A stretch of DNA of 64,000 nucleotides from Straminergon stramineum (GCA_963920665.1 OY987265.1:15505001-15569000), one strand, 5' to 3'. Counted from the stretch's first letter, positions 24,901 to 36,719 are shown. A program made the numbers and translations. Notes: a model not told the origin generated them from the sequence alone.

Positions 24901-24949
24901 TCAATGGAAATTGTCCATGTGTTTCAGAGGAAAAAAATTTTAAAAAAAA
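24901..24949 (+). mobile_element. 49-bp hairpin-plus-tail retroposon (copy b)
   Basis: The insert begins TTCAATGGAAATTG and shares the first 27 bp with copy a at 24578, then has an A-rich tail with a different sequence. It is flanked by perfect 11-bp repeats ATCATCAGGAT at 24890-24900 and 24950-24960. The different target sequence and tail show that it is an independent insertion, not a local duplication of copy a. Confidence 0.7.
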
Positions 24950-24960
24950 TCATCAGGATA

Positions 24961-27900
24961 CCTTGGAAGAAACCAAATTCTCCTCGTTCAGATAGATTCA
25001 TACCATTATTAAAGCAATCACTTTTGGGTGTCATTGGGAGAAGATGCTGGTGCGCAAAAATGATAAGCTTCTTCTTGGTTTATATTATTCTGTCTTCATT
25101 GCTCCATTGCCACTTGAGTCTCCGTTTGACGGACAGGGTGCATAATATTCTGGACAAACTAGAAGGGTTGTAGACTAAATAGGGGTTGTGACACTTTCTC
25201 CAAGAATGATATTTCCATGAAGAATGAGAAGGTATGGAGTGAAAAGAGAAACCAATAGGAGCCCATTTGCATGAAGGTGTGCCCCCACCCCCTCCTCCCT
25301 TGTGTCATGTGGAGAACAAGAATTGAGAATGAAGCAACAACTAGGGTGGAATTGACAGGCAGAGAGAGAGCAAGAGTGAGAAGTGAAGCATTGAAAACTT
25401 TGTGCATGAAAACTTCTTCATACCCATTCTTCATCTCTAAATGAGAAGGAAAAAAAAAACTTCTCAATCTTTAGAGAATGGGCCCTCTCCAATTCAAGGA
25501 GAGTGCCAAGTCTTCATTCTTTGAAGATTGAGAACGGGGAGAAAAAGGTATGACAACCCCTAATGTACTCTTGGTTAACCTTGTAACGACTCAAAGGCTG
25601 AAAAGTGGCCAATGGATGGTAGGAATCCTTCTATGTAATGAAGTACAAACATTTGTCTTTGGAATTAAGTGTAAAAGAATAGGTCTTATACAATAAACTC
25701 ACCTCCAATGACTTTTTATTTTTTTATTTTTGAAGTAGATGATTTACACTATACCCAAAAGGATGATTTCCATAGTGACCAATTCAACCAATTGTTTTGG
25801 GTTAATAATGCTATACATTTTGCACTTAACACAACTATACCTGTTAGTGACATGTTTTCATGTTTGTACCTCCCATCTAGATTCTTGTTGAAGATGAGAG
25901 CTTTGGGACATGTAGATACTCCTATTTTCAGCACTTTGAAATTTCATAGATTGTCCAAAAATTGCTTCCAAGTTAAGAGGATCTTCAAAACCCATTAAGT
26001 TTTGACTCCCAACAATAAGATTCAGTAGAACTTTATAGATGGTTTTGTGTAGTAATGGGAAGTTGGAAAACCACACTGAATATAGCTTATTCTGACAATG
26101 TTAGGTGCAGTTGCCTTCTACCAAATTGCTTTATAACCGATTTTGTCTGAATACATGTTTGATGCAGGAAGGAAAGGTCATAAACATTTTTATAAAGGAA
26201 TGCAAACAGGCCTAGAAGTTTTCAGGTCCATGTGTAGTTGCAAGTGGTTATAGTGCAACCATCTCTAACTTTCGCAATCAAAACCCACTTCTCTTCATGA
26301 TGGTTGATGCTGCAGGATCTTTAAATTTTGAGCTTGCCTCTCTCTCTCTGGATTGGGTATTTAAGTATCCACCTTTTTCTATAGCTCAAGTACAGTACAG
26401 CAGTTTGTGGGCTTCTTTGTGGCAGTGCTGTGCGTGCCCAGGAAAGAAGTAAACAGCTTGAACAAACCAATTTAATTGAGTGAGGGCATTGTGGGCAGAT
26501 TGGGAGGAAGCTCATTGTGGGCAAAATTACATTATTCAGGTGTAAATTTCATAACTTGAAATGTAGACCACCATTACAATTTTGTCCACAAATAGGCTTG
26601 CTCCCATTTGTATCTGTAATGGGCTCATTTACCTAAACTGAAGTATAAACAAAGTTGGACAGTTGAGAGAGAGAGAGATTCTATCCTAACACAGGGATGT
26701 CCTAAATAATGTAGATTAATAGGTATTGAGAAATTTCTCTTTGTAGGCAAGAAGTGAATCCATTGGGTAACAATTTTGAGATGGAAAGCATTTTCTTCTA
26801 CACTGAATAGGGGTATTAAAAGGACCCATACTAATTAATTGACATTTCACACTATATAAATATATACCTTCATTGTACATCAATAGTTATTTGAGTGTCC
26901 CAAGGATGTACATCATGTTTCAACATCTACAATTTTCCACAATCAGTCCCTTTAATTTTTTGGTCCCCTTCGTACCCCTATTTTGTGTACATATTTGTAC
27001 TCCGGTTGTTCAAAATTGGTTATTTCATCTACTTTAAAATGAGAAAATATTGGGAATATTTGGACTACAAAATCTATATAAGCACAAATAATAATTTGGT
27101 ATTAGACTTGACTATGTACTTATTAGGTTCAAGACTCATAGGCTTATGTCTCTATGCTCATGTGCTATCATAATTTTGCCAAACTATGATCATCATCCAT
27201 CTTTTGGCAACAAAAAAGAAGAATTCTTAGATAATTTTTTAGTAGTTTGTATTTCAATTTGGAATTTTGGAATTTTTTTACCACTGAAGATAACATTGGT
27301 ATAAAAAGGTAATACACCTATAGTAAATAGCACTAATCTCTAATGGACTATTATACAAAGAATATATTTCATAGGAAACAAAGAGGTAAAAGAGGATGTG
27401 CATAGAAAGAGTTTTTTAGGGTCTAAAGACATCAAGGTAGAAGATATTAAAAATATTGAGGGATTTGATCCCTTCTCTCTTATATAGAATCCTATTACCA
27501 AAATTTCATCTATTTATATCCTTGGTTGGATTAATTAACAAGTGTCATAACCGTGACTTGCTAAATGCCTACAATTTAAGATTCTTTGAAAAGAAATGGG
27601 GTTAATCTGGATGTTGCAAAGCCACACTTCTGCATACATCCTCTAAGGCTTCTACATAGAATTGGGAGCTAGTGAAGTTCATTGATGATCAATAGAATAA
27701 AAGTTTATTTTTCGTAGAGTCCCCAATGCCTCCATTCATTGGTGATCCTCACCAAGCCTCAACTGGGCATACACATGAATCCATACTACTACTTCTATTC
27801 AAACCAAACTCTCTAGTCTTCTATAGTATACTCATAACAAAAACACATCCCTTGAAATTTAAAAATGTGCTTAAACTATTTTAAATAGTACAATGACCCT

Positions 27901-28024
27901 TTCTCATGGTCCCTTGACTAAGTATTGCACATAAACATGTTTTACATCTTCATACCAGCATTATTATATTCAGTGACTACCTTCTCACATTTAAGTACAA
28001 CCTAAATGCAGTCTTCCACTTCGT
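24961..28024. other. Intergenic DNA downstream of the YUCCA gene
   Basis: No gene was recognised. Small open frames are scattered and unsupported. A diverged MITE is annotated separately at about 26478-26636. A segment near 27661-27775 (TTCATTGATGATCA, TGATCCTCACCAAGCCTC) resembles the inverted repeat at about 62863-63045. Confidence 0.4.
26478..26636. mobile_element. Diverged AGGTA-end MITE, short type
   Basis: It contains CATTGTGGGCAAAATTAC on the left and GTAATGGGCTCATTTACCTA on the right, matching the intact 113-bp element at 36720-36832 in both arms and in the middle (AAATGTAGACCACCATTA). The left terminus has lost the TAAGGTA end. Confidence 0.45.
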
Positions 28025-28568
28025 AATGGGGATATTACAATACGTTACATGGCACATATACATACAGCCCCCCATGGACCTTTTAAGGTTTGACATTGGA
28101 ACTTCATTGACATCACATCATTCAGAGCAGGAGCAGAGTTCATTGCCATACAATAATGAGTTCAAATCGAAGAACATAACACTTCTCACAGCTTTTCCAA
28201 AATCTATTAAGCAAGCAGCTGATAAGCGAAAAAGCTGGTACAACAAACAACAATTCTCGGAAAAAAACACGAGAAAGAAAGACAATCAAGGCGCTGGTTG
28301 TGCAAGTATGCTACAATTCACGGTGATGGCAGTATTGTCAGTGGAAAAATGTGGTGTTTACTATACAAAAGGGCGTCAGTCAGCTCGAAGGTCCAAGCAC
28401 GGCCCACTCAAGTAGTCTCTTAATCGCCTCTCTTTCATCAAACCTCCGCAACAAATTTAAAAGCGTGTCCCAATTTCGCCGTGTCCATCACTGTACTGCA
28501 CCATCCTCCCAAACCTTACAAAACTGGAGATTGTTGCATTGGAATAGTGTAGTAATTCTCCTAACTCG
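28025..28568 (-). other. Probable 3' UTR of the YUCCA gene
   Basis: The sequence after the YUCCA stop codon stays GC-richer than its surroundings down to about 28025 and contains no competing gene. A + strand frame at 28026-28415 is antisense to this region and has no recognisable features. The exact polyadenylation site cannot be fixed from sequence alone. Confidence 0.4.
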
Positions 28569-30976
28569 CTAGGCCAACAGCAGTTTTGTGGCTGGCTTGC
28601 TGTGTTGCTGCCATGGCACCAGCCTCAAGCTCGGGATGTCGGTGTTGAACTCGGTGGCTATGTCGACTGCAATGCGCTTGGCATCGTTTGATGCTCCCAG
28701 CAACCCTTTCCTCCCCAACCCTGCCACGTACAGACCGCTCTCCCCTTTCCAACCATGCGGGAATGGCTGTCTTGGTACTCCCTCTTCTGAGAAGAATTTG
28801 CTGTCATCCTGCAAGCAACATTCACAAAAATATAGAAATAAATCATCCTGTGTGCATATCCTGTAAGGTCTTCATCAAGGCGATTAGGATAAATCAGAGA
28901 TTAGAGTGACGATTGAGATATATCAATCGAAAATTAGAGTGAAAATTGGATTAATCAGAGATTGGATGAAGACTGGGATTTATCAGAGATTAGAGTAACA
29001 ATTGGCGAATGGAGAATCGACCCTAAGTGCTCAATTGGCCATCCGCGGGCGTTGGAGGAATTGAAACAAATCATCGAGGAAGCTTCAAGGAAGGTAATTG
29101 AACAACTACATTTAGAAGAAGTTATCGTACATTAGAACGACAGAGATCAGTTCTGATAAGGACTAAAATGAAGTACTAAGTTAGCTAGGATAGTTATGGA
29201 TAATCCTTTTACCTTGAGCCATTTGGGCACATTGCTTCGGTAGCCTGTGGCGAGGATCACAGCGTCAAAATCCTCACGCAAGCCGCCTTCGAATTGCGCC
29301 CCAGTGGCAGTAAAGCACTCCACCGCTGGCCTGACCTGCATCAACCACAAGACTCGGAAAATCAGTCCCACTGTAGATTTAGCGTGGATTTAGACTGCAT
29401 TTAGAGTGACAAAAATGTAGATTCCATGGCGTTTGGGAAATGGAAGTGGAGAATGGTACCTTGACTTGGCCACTCTTGATGGCCGCGAAAGTGCCCACGT
29501 CCAGTATGGGCGTCTTGCCGGTGTTCTCCTTGAGCTGCATTGGGCCGTCTTTCGGACGCGGAATGCCCACGCTGGCCGTGTCGCCCAGTGTCAAGTACGT
29601 GTAACCCACCAGCAACCGGTCTGTCAACCACAGCGGCAGATTCTTCATCAAAGTCATTGCCACCAGAAACGTCGACTTGCCGCATATCTCCCGCGGCAGA
29701 ATGTGGGTCTGCACTACAGCACACACATACTTAAGACTTCCAACTCTCACAAAAGCTGTCTTACCAAACAATGCAAAATCGTCCTTCTTGCAAAGTCACG
29801 ACTGCTCACCACGTGCAAATGGTTGATGAATCCAAAAACTGCACTGGAGCTCGTAGTTCTACACTCGAAAACTAACACCTCGCAAAATCAGAAATTTTTG
29901 CTGTCTCTTCCAAGCTCAAAAGGGCAATGGGGGTCCTTATTGATCCTAAGACTCCACTGTATAACACTGTTCCAAACTGGCACCTTGGAAAATCAGAAAT
30001 TAAGCTGCTCTTTCTCACACTCCGGAAAAAGTAATGTTAGCTGAATTGTGAAGAAACGCGCCCAGGGAAACTCAAAACTGCCAATCCTAAAACTGCGCAC
30101 TTTTCCAAACTCAAAAACTGGCACCTTGCACTACCGAAAAATACTATCTTGATTACATGCTGCACTAAGTGCAATGATTGATGAATCCTGAACCTGGAGC
30201 AAAACGTGGGATCTTGCTTGTATCTCGAAATTGCACTAGACTGGAAATTGCGAAAAGTGCGAAACTGCTGGAAATGGGGACTTTACCGGACTGCGGACGA
30301 CGAGGGATGGTGATGCTCCGAAATTGGCCAAGTCGAGTGCGATTTCCATGCCCGAGTTGCCACATCCCACCACCAGCACCTTCTTGCTCTGAAACTCCTC
30401 GCCGTTTCGGTAACAGCTGGAATGAATCATCTTTCCACGAAACGCATGTTCCCCCGGGAACGCGGGCACCACGGGCTCGGCGTTTTCGCCCGACGCTACC
30501 ACGAACCAGCGCGCTCGGAACTCACGCTCCCCCGCGTGCACGCGCCACAACCCCGACCTGCTGTCGAACCGTGCTTGGCTCACCCCGTGGTGAAACAGCG
30601 GGTGCAGGTCGAACTTCCTGGCGTACGCCTGCAGGTAGTCCACGAACTGGCTGCGTCCGGGGTACGTGGGGAAGTCTGCGGGGAAGGGGAAAAGCGGGAG
30701 CTCGCAGAACTGCTTGGGGATGTGCAGGTGCAGACGGTCGTACGTCTTGAGCTGCCAGAGAGAGGCGACGCAGGAAGCTTTCTCCAGGATCAGGCTAGGG
30801 ACACCGTGGGATTGGAGGCAGGCGGCGGTTGCTAGACCGGAGGGCCCCGCGCCCACGATGATCGCGCCGTGGAAGTACGAAGGGGAGGAAAACTTTGGGG
30901 AGGGCTGGGGCTGCAGGGTGACGAGGGAGGTGGGATTGCACCAATACCCCCCGCCGCAGCTGGTGTGGGGCGGCAT
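28569..30976 (-). CDS. YUC: YUCCA flavin-containing monooxygenase, four exons
   Basis: Exons on the minus strand are 30976-30287, 29708-29460, 29335-29213 and 28808-28569. All have GT-AG borders and phase 0, giving 433 aa, the usual YUCCA size. The enzyme converts indole-3-pyruvate to indole-3-acetic acid with NADPH and O2, the last step of the main auxin pathway. The FAD-binding motif GAGPSG is at residues 42-47, the NADPH-binding motif GCGNSG at 204-209, and the FMO-family LATGY at 341-345. Other family landmarks are [46 protein letters not shown] and DAKRIA. The first exon is CpG- and GC-rich, unlike the AT-rich surroundings. The N-terminal 35 residues are variable and have no clear signal peptide. 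The start at 30976 is the only Met upstream of the FAD motif. The gene appears intact; the paralog number cannot be assigned. Confidence 0.95.
28891..29010. repeat. Four exact-period 30-bp repeats in YUCCA intron 3
   Basis: Units start at 28891, 28921, 28951 and 28981 with no length change. The shared pattern is ATCAGAGATTAGAGTGA followed by a GATTG-like end. They sit in the last intron (28809-29212) of the YUCCA gene. Confidence 0.8.
29868..30145. repeat. Degenerate ~105-140-bp repeats in YUCCA intron 1
   Basis: Three diverged copies of AAACTGGCACCTTG.AAAATC followed by AGAAAT occur at about 29868, 29974 and 30115, the first spacing near 105 bp and the second near 140 bp. Related phrases such as CCAAACTC and CACACTCC recur between them. 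They lie in the first intron (29709-30286). Confidence 0.55.
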
Positions 30977-31094
30977 ATTTTTGGCTTGTTGGGAACTGAA
31001 GGGAGCTCACTGTAAAGTAAAGACCAACGAAACGAAACGAAATTCACACAACGAACGAGAGCCGAAACTGAATAAAACGGTTTCAATCAGCTTC

Positions 31095-31405
31095 CTCGTA
31101 AGGACAGACGCGTGGAACAGAACCAGAATCTTCCCAATCCAGCGAAAGTCTAAAAACTAGACGTGCAGCTAATGCACTTCACTCGGCGGACCCCGTTCGT
31201 AACTAGAATTCTCGCACTCCAGCAAAATCTTACAAATTAGACTATCAATCAATCAATGTTCTGAGGGACCTGTTGGTAACATCAAAACTATAATTTTCAC
31301 ACACCGGCAAGAGTCCCAGAACTGGACTACCAATCAACTGGACTCGGCGAACACGTTCGGAACGGCGTCTGGTATCAGAAGTAGAATCCTCACACTCGAG
31401 CATAT
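31095..31405. repeat. Degenerate ~100-bp repeats upstream of the YUCCA start
   Basis: Two to three diverged units share ACT.GGCG.AC.CGTTCG, AGAAT.CTC.CACTC.AGCA and AATTAGACTA.CAATCAA phrases, for example at about 31171-31250 and 31330-31405, with a partial unit before them. They lie 120-430 bp upstream of the start codon, in the likely 5' leader or promoter. Confidence 0.5.
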
Positions 31406-31879
31406 TGACCTGGAGCTTTCACTACTTTTCGAAGTGCTCCATCTCACCCGGTTGCAATCGATCGAAAAGGATGAGCCAATCGAAATGGATGAGCCAATCA
31501 ATCCGACTGCGGCTTACTCGTAAGTGCCACCAATTCCAAGCTTGAAATGGGTGCTAAATGTAACTGGCTACAAGGTTAAGCTGATCTGGAGTTCAGGTAG
31601 CTTGCTCCTGGTCAACTCAAAAAGGCCTGCAGGAATAAACCTTGGGATCCTGCGAACATAGTACCGCAACTATCACATGCACAACGTTGTTCAATACGAA
31701 AGTGCTAATCGGAACTAGTGGAGAAAGTAAGTACGTGTTGGGTTGTGTCGGGGTTCGCTCATGGAGGTGGTTCTGGCTTGTCTATGGGCACCGTTGCAGC
31801 CTTGCCGGGTTGCGCTCTCTGATGAATTCTAGACACATGGAAACGGCGTGGGGTGAGTCTGGACAGAATGCAACAGACT

Positions 31880-31888
31880 CATATATAG
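31880..31888 (-). promoter_or_regulatory. Candidate TATA box for YUCCA
   Basis: On the minus strand TCTATATATGAG lies about 900 bp before the start codon, at the upstream edge of the GC-rich region. Transcription starting about 30 bp later would give an unusually long leader that includes the repeats at 31.1-31.4 kb, unless a leader intron is removed. The same sequence also forms a TATA-like box on the + strand. Confidence 0.25.
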
Positions 31889-32100
31889 ACTGGAGGGAGG
31901 GTGCGCTGTTCCTCGGCGCATTGCGCAGAACGCCGCCGGCTCGACCCCATCGGAGCCAGCACGCCACCTTTTGTCATCTGCCCGGGTCTCCGCCGCTGCC
32001 CGACCCCCTCCGGAGTCGTGGGGAACTTGGCGCCTGATGCAAAGACCTCAGCATCCCAATTCAAGTCCCCATCTCAGAGTGCGGAAGATTTTCTCCGGTC

Positions 32101-32711
32101 CTAAAGATCGGCGTGAATGAAGTATCTGGTAATTCTATTGGGCGTGGCTCAATTATCTAAGTCTCATGGATCTAGATGGTGAATTTCATTCTTGTTGCTG
32201 ATGTTAGGATTCCTATTAGGAGGTAGCCCCTACAAAGAATTGGCATGCTCCTTCCTCCAAGAAATTCTCAATTCATCATTTGACAATGAGGTTATTTGAT
32301 CCCATCATAGTTGGGTGGACTATGGTAGTAAGCACCCTAGTCAACGTCCGGTTTGAACTCATGACTTCACCATCATAAATTGTTCTTGCTTCTTTTCTCA
32401 CATTGTTTCATTTTGTCATCAAAAATCTTTCCAATTTTTTTAGTTGTCCTTGCTTTGTCTAACAACACTTTTTACAAATAAGTAAAATTTTAAAATTTCA
32501 TTCAATTTTAACAGTAAGCTTTTGAAAAATTCATCATCTACCAACAGTAGAGATGTGATTCTAGAGCATCATGCTTGAACATTGTAGTCTAGTGGTCATA
32601 TAGTCTTGGAGCACCAAGATTTAACAAATAAGTTGACATTGTAGCATGGTGCTCTATGGTCTCATCCTATTAGTAGATGCACTAGATGCTAGTTCTTGTA
32701 GAGGTCAAGAA
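32101..32711. other. Intergenic DNA, no gene seen
   Basis: The GC-rich upstream region of the YUCCA gene ends here and AT-rich intergenic sequence begins. No motif or repeat boundary was recognised. Confidence 0.4.
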
Positions 32712-33200
32712 TAGGGTGATTGCAAGAAAGACTAACCATTTTTGTAACATTTTGCCAAACCAATTTTGTCTTCCACTGTAATTTTTGAAGTATGATTCAA
32801 ATGATCCTGGAATTTGTTGTGCTTGTATATGTCTTAATTTTAATTGTATCCCTTGTTTTTTTTTAAAAACATTTTATAGTTAAAATTCAAATTCTCTAAT
32901 TCATTACACTTCCAAGAGGGTCGTTTTTAGTGTTGGGGAGTATCCAAATTTAATGATTTACAACTGAAATTTGGTGGTCTATTCCCACATTAGTTAGGAA
33001 TGTTCCATATGAGGAGCATCCAAAAATACATTATTTTATGTCCTCCACGTTTGTGCAAATAGGCCAAAAAAAGAGCTCCATGGTGCATACATTTTTAAAC
33101 ATTGAAGATAGTTTCAAGTTCACTCTTTTGGTGAAATCTCATCACCCTCGTGTCTTCACAAATTGACAATTTTTACTTTTTATTTTAATTCACTATGGTT
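32712..33200 (+). repeat. Dispersed direct repeat, copy 1
   Basis: It shares collinear blocks with 34121-34600, including GCAAGAAAGACTAA, TTAGTGTTGGGGAGTA, GGTCTATTCCCA, TTATTTTATG.CCTCCA, AACATTGAAGATAGTTT and TTTGGTGAAATCT. Identity is moderate, so the duplication is old. Confidence 0.6.
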
Positions 33201-34120
33201 AATTTTTTGTAAATGAAAACATGGAAATACCTTTTTTTAAGGACATATACGATTGAGGGTAGAAAAGGGATATTTCAATGTTTTCATTTAGGCGTTTTAA
33301 GTTGTGGTGGTCTTGGAGGTTTCTCATCTTTGCTCTCTACTAGATCAAAGAGGGGCATTCAAGTATCCTCACAATTTACAATGAGCTACATTATGACATC
33401 ATTTCTATCACCAATTTGCCTATGCGCTTGGTTGGTGCAACCATTGATAATTCCATTCCGACATCCACCTTTTGATCAAAGAGGAAATCTAATATGATCT
33501 AACCTACATAAGTGCCACCAACAGAATTGCCATGAAGTGAGATGCCCAAGATTCCATGTTTCAAAAGAGAAAATAGATATGAAAGAGAACTTATATCCCT
33601 CATTTTGTCAATATGCCAACTTCTCTTGTATACCAGTTTAGCAAAAAGAAATTTAGCATGATATTGTGAATTTTCCTTTTGTATGTATACAATTCACACG
33701 AGATGATCTCATTCCCTATCAAAGTGTAAGACTTCATATTTTATTGGATAAAGTTTTTATTCCATTTGGTATTTGGAAATTAACTTTTTATTTTTTTATT
33801 ATTATTATTTAATTACTACTCTCTGCTTATGCCTTCTTTGTACATACTGGAAAACAAGAATAACTAAACTCGAGCTTTGGGTACTTACTATATGCATTAT
33901 AATTTTAGGGATCCCATATTCATTATGTACACTCTTGTTGTTCAAACATGCCCATGCACTAGGGACTAGTGAACCAAGAAGCATCCAAAAAAAGATAGGA
34001 TGACCAAGGTTAGCCAATGCACTTCGAGTTTGTTAGGTAGAGCCAAGTCCAAAGGGTGAAAGAGGGGACCAAGAATGCTAAAGGTTGTTTAAGCAAATTC
34101 TTCTCAATATGAAACTTGAT
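33201..34120. other. Spacer between two direct repeats, no gene
   Basis: This 0.9-kb spacer contains a 94-codon frame at 33213-33497 without recognisable motifs and nothing like gag, protease or reverse transcriptase. There is no primer-binding site or polypurine tract that would make the flanking repeats LTRs. Confidence 0.4.
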
Positions 34121-34600
34121 TTAGGGTGTTTGTAAGAAAGACCAATCCTATTTTGCGTCACATTAAAAGGAATAGACTTCTTTTTCGCTTGAACTTTAGA
34201 AGGTAGAACCCAATGAACTTGAAATTTTCATTCGAGATGGCTAACTTGATTGTAATCATATTCCTTATTTTTTGGAAATTAAAGAAATAGATTTATTTAA
34301 AATTAAATTTTGCTAATTTGTCATACTTTGAGGTTTAGGGGGGGGGGGTGGTTAGTATTGGGGAGTACCTAAAATGAATGATCTAGAGCTGAAATTTTTG
34401 AGGTCTATTCCCATAGTAGGACATGTGCCTACCGGAGGGAATCTAAAAAGTTATTATTTTATGGCCTCCATATTCACACAAATAAGGACTCCCTTGCGCA
34501 TACACTTCTGAACATTGAAGATAGTTTTGACTTCATTTTTTTGGTGAAATCTAATTACCATCAAGTCCTCACAAATTGCCAACTTTCGGGGTTTTTTGTT
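34121..34600 (+). repeat. Dispersed direct repeat, copy 2
   Basis: This is the same orientation and block order as the copy at 32712-33200, 1.41 kb away. It contains a run of nine Gs next to TTAGTATTGGGGAGTA. Confidence 0.6.
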
Positions 34601-34908
34601 CATGATTTTCCATTTATTATTAATTTATACCTCATTGTATCTATTTTCTATAACAAATTGTTATTTTTTTCATATAGTACTTACTAGTAGTCATAGTACT
34701 CAAAACAATACTTGTAGTCGTTGACTTTTCAAATCAATGGCTAAGATTTTTATGTTTTGTAGTACTCATAGTGCTCCCAGTACTAAGTGCAAAAAATATT
34801 GTTTTGGGAAAACACTACAACAACTAAATGGTCTTTCTTGCAACCTCCCTTTACCAAAATGGTCATTACACATGTAGATTCGAAACTTTTAGAGTTTTTT
34901 CACCCTAG

Positions 34909-35657
34909 TGGAGGGCACCATTAGAGGGGATTTGAGGCCTTGGGAGGGCCATTTCAGGCATGTTCCCCTGCATGTTCTTTGTGTAGTCCGGGAATGGTTG
35001 ACTGTTGTCAGAAAAAATAAAAATTCTTAGTTTTGAAATGCAAAAAGAAGTTGAAAAAAAAAATTCAATTTTTTTTTATGTGGTAGTGTCTCAACCATGT
35101 TAGACTATAGCAATGGTGCAATTCCTACGTTCCCCGTAGCCTGGGAACTCATAGGCATGTAGAGGCCTTAAATATCCCCTAATGCTAGTCTTCTATCCCT
35201 ACCATTCAATTTTTAGGAAGAAGTTGTAGGGTTTGAGATATCTAAATCCCCAAAACCACTTTGGAAGTGAGTCTTTGAGTGCCTTGATGCACATTTCATT
35301 AATTGGAGGTAAAGAAGAGAACTCCAATCATTACAATTTTCCCCCAACATGGACCTAATTCATAGTGGAATAAGAATTCCAAGTTCATCAGAGGAGATTT
35401 CAAGCCCATGGAGGGCTACAAGTTCATGGATTGTAGGGAACATGAAAATTGCATTGTAGCAATAGTCTAACATGGTTGAAGTTTGGCCACATCATTTTTT
35501 TTTCTTCAATTTTTTTTCAATTTTAGAACTATTTTTTCTAAGTTTTTAATTTTTTTTAGAGTAGTTAGCCATTCCCTCATTGCATAGAAAACAACAAAGG
35601 GAACATGCCTAGAATGGCCCTCTATGGGCCTAAAATCTCCTCTAATGCCACAATCCA
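34909..35657. mobile_element. Foldback element, ~280-bp arms, 190-bp loop
   Basis: The left arm (about 34909-35190) and right arm (about 35381-35657) are inverted relatives. Matching blocks include ATTAGAGG.GATTT.AGGCC, GGCATGTTCCC, GGGAATGG.T.ACT, CAACCATGTTAGACTAT and CATG.AGGCCTT-like inner ends. The arms are diverged, and the loop has no coding capacity. Confidence 0.65.
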
Positions 35658-36719
35658 TTTGAGCAACATTCATGTATACTTGAGTCCAATATTGCTTGAG
35701 CTTTAGAGAGTCTTGAAAATGTTTATACTACACTTTGAAGTCCTTGATCTCCTAAAGTCTTCAAAGTTTGATATTGATAATTTCAAGGTGGGTAAAACTT
35801 GAAGGTTACCCATTAATCTAATGGTTACATTTTAAAAAAATTGGTCATTTTCTATTTAAAGTTGAATCTCAACATTTCATCATTTTTTATCCATTTTCAC
35901 ATCCTAGATATTCAAAACCTTTAGGGGTTAACTAATGCTTGGTAAATTAATATGATATATAAACTTAACTACCCAAATCTATGAAGATGACGGTTGAAGA
36001 TACTTGAAATTCACATTGAGGTTGTAAATTCAATCAAAATAAGAAACTTATCAAATTTTATTAGTTATAGATTCAAACTCATATTGGCCAAACTAATATT
36101 GAGGTTGATATCTAGAATTCTAGTGAAATTCTCGTTGTCAAGAATTTTACTAATTGTTCACCAAAGTAGATAAATAATGCATTTACATTTGGAAAGTTTG
36201 GTTTAGCAAGCATATCTTTTATATAATAAGACCCTCAAATTACATGAAGATACAATGATCCAACCCACTCACAAATTTAAAATAGTATGGCATGTTTATT
36301 AATTTTGTTTTTCAATAGTCACATTTCTACTTTATAACACCTCCAATCATAACATTCCTAGGGAGTGTTGTCAAGGTCCCTTTTCAGTTGTCGTATCCTC
36401 TAAAAATCAAGAACTAGCACACCTCTTACATCTAAGATTTCAATTCAATTGAAAAAACTCTTATAATTCTCACGACATTGTAGATGGAATAATTGCTTTC
36501 ATAGTGTCACCTTGGATAGAATTATTTCATCTACAATATCAATATAGAAGGATACCCAACTCATATTCTCTTCAAAAGCACTGTTGATTACATGCACAAC
36601 ACCTCAAGTAATATTCATAAGTAAGAAAGATTGGAGACCACAAAGGGTAAAAAATGCAAGGAAGAGCAAAAAGGATTTGTGGTAATGACTGGAATTGAGA
36701 AGTTGAGGTCCAAAAGTAA
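35658..36719. other. Intergenic DNA with a TTAA-element right end
   Basis: CCTTTAGGGG then TTAA at 35928-35931 matches the right end of the TTAA-flanked family, but I could not place its left end with confidence. No gene is seen. Confidence 0.35.

Noticed and set aside
24467..25173. Three overlapping + frames of 97-154 codons
   Set aside because: They cross two retroposon insertions with target duplications, and no frame is favoured. The peptide content shows no domain.
28026..30835. Long open frames on the + strand (28026-28415, 29433-30044, 30178-30750, 30422-30835)
   Set aside because: They lie opposite the YUCCA gene or its 3' region. The minus-strand reading shows conserved FMO motifs and consistent splice sites, so these are shadows of GC-rich coding sequence.
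32712..34600. LTR retrotransposon reading of the two direct repeats
   Set aside because: No TG...CA ends, primer-binding site, polypurine tract, target duplication or gag/pol frame was found, and the homology extends outside the putative LTR start.
34800..34835. Second CACTACAA-type end near 34814
   Set aside because: No matching opposite end or 3-bp duplication was found within a reasonable distance.
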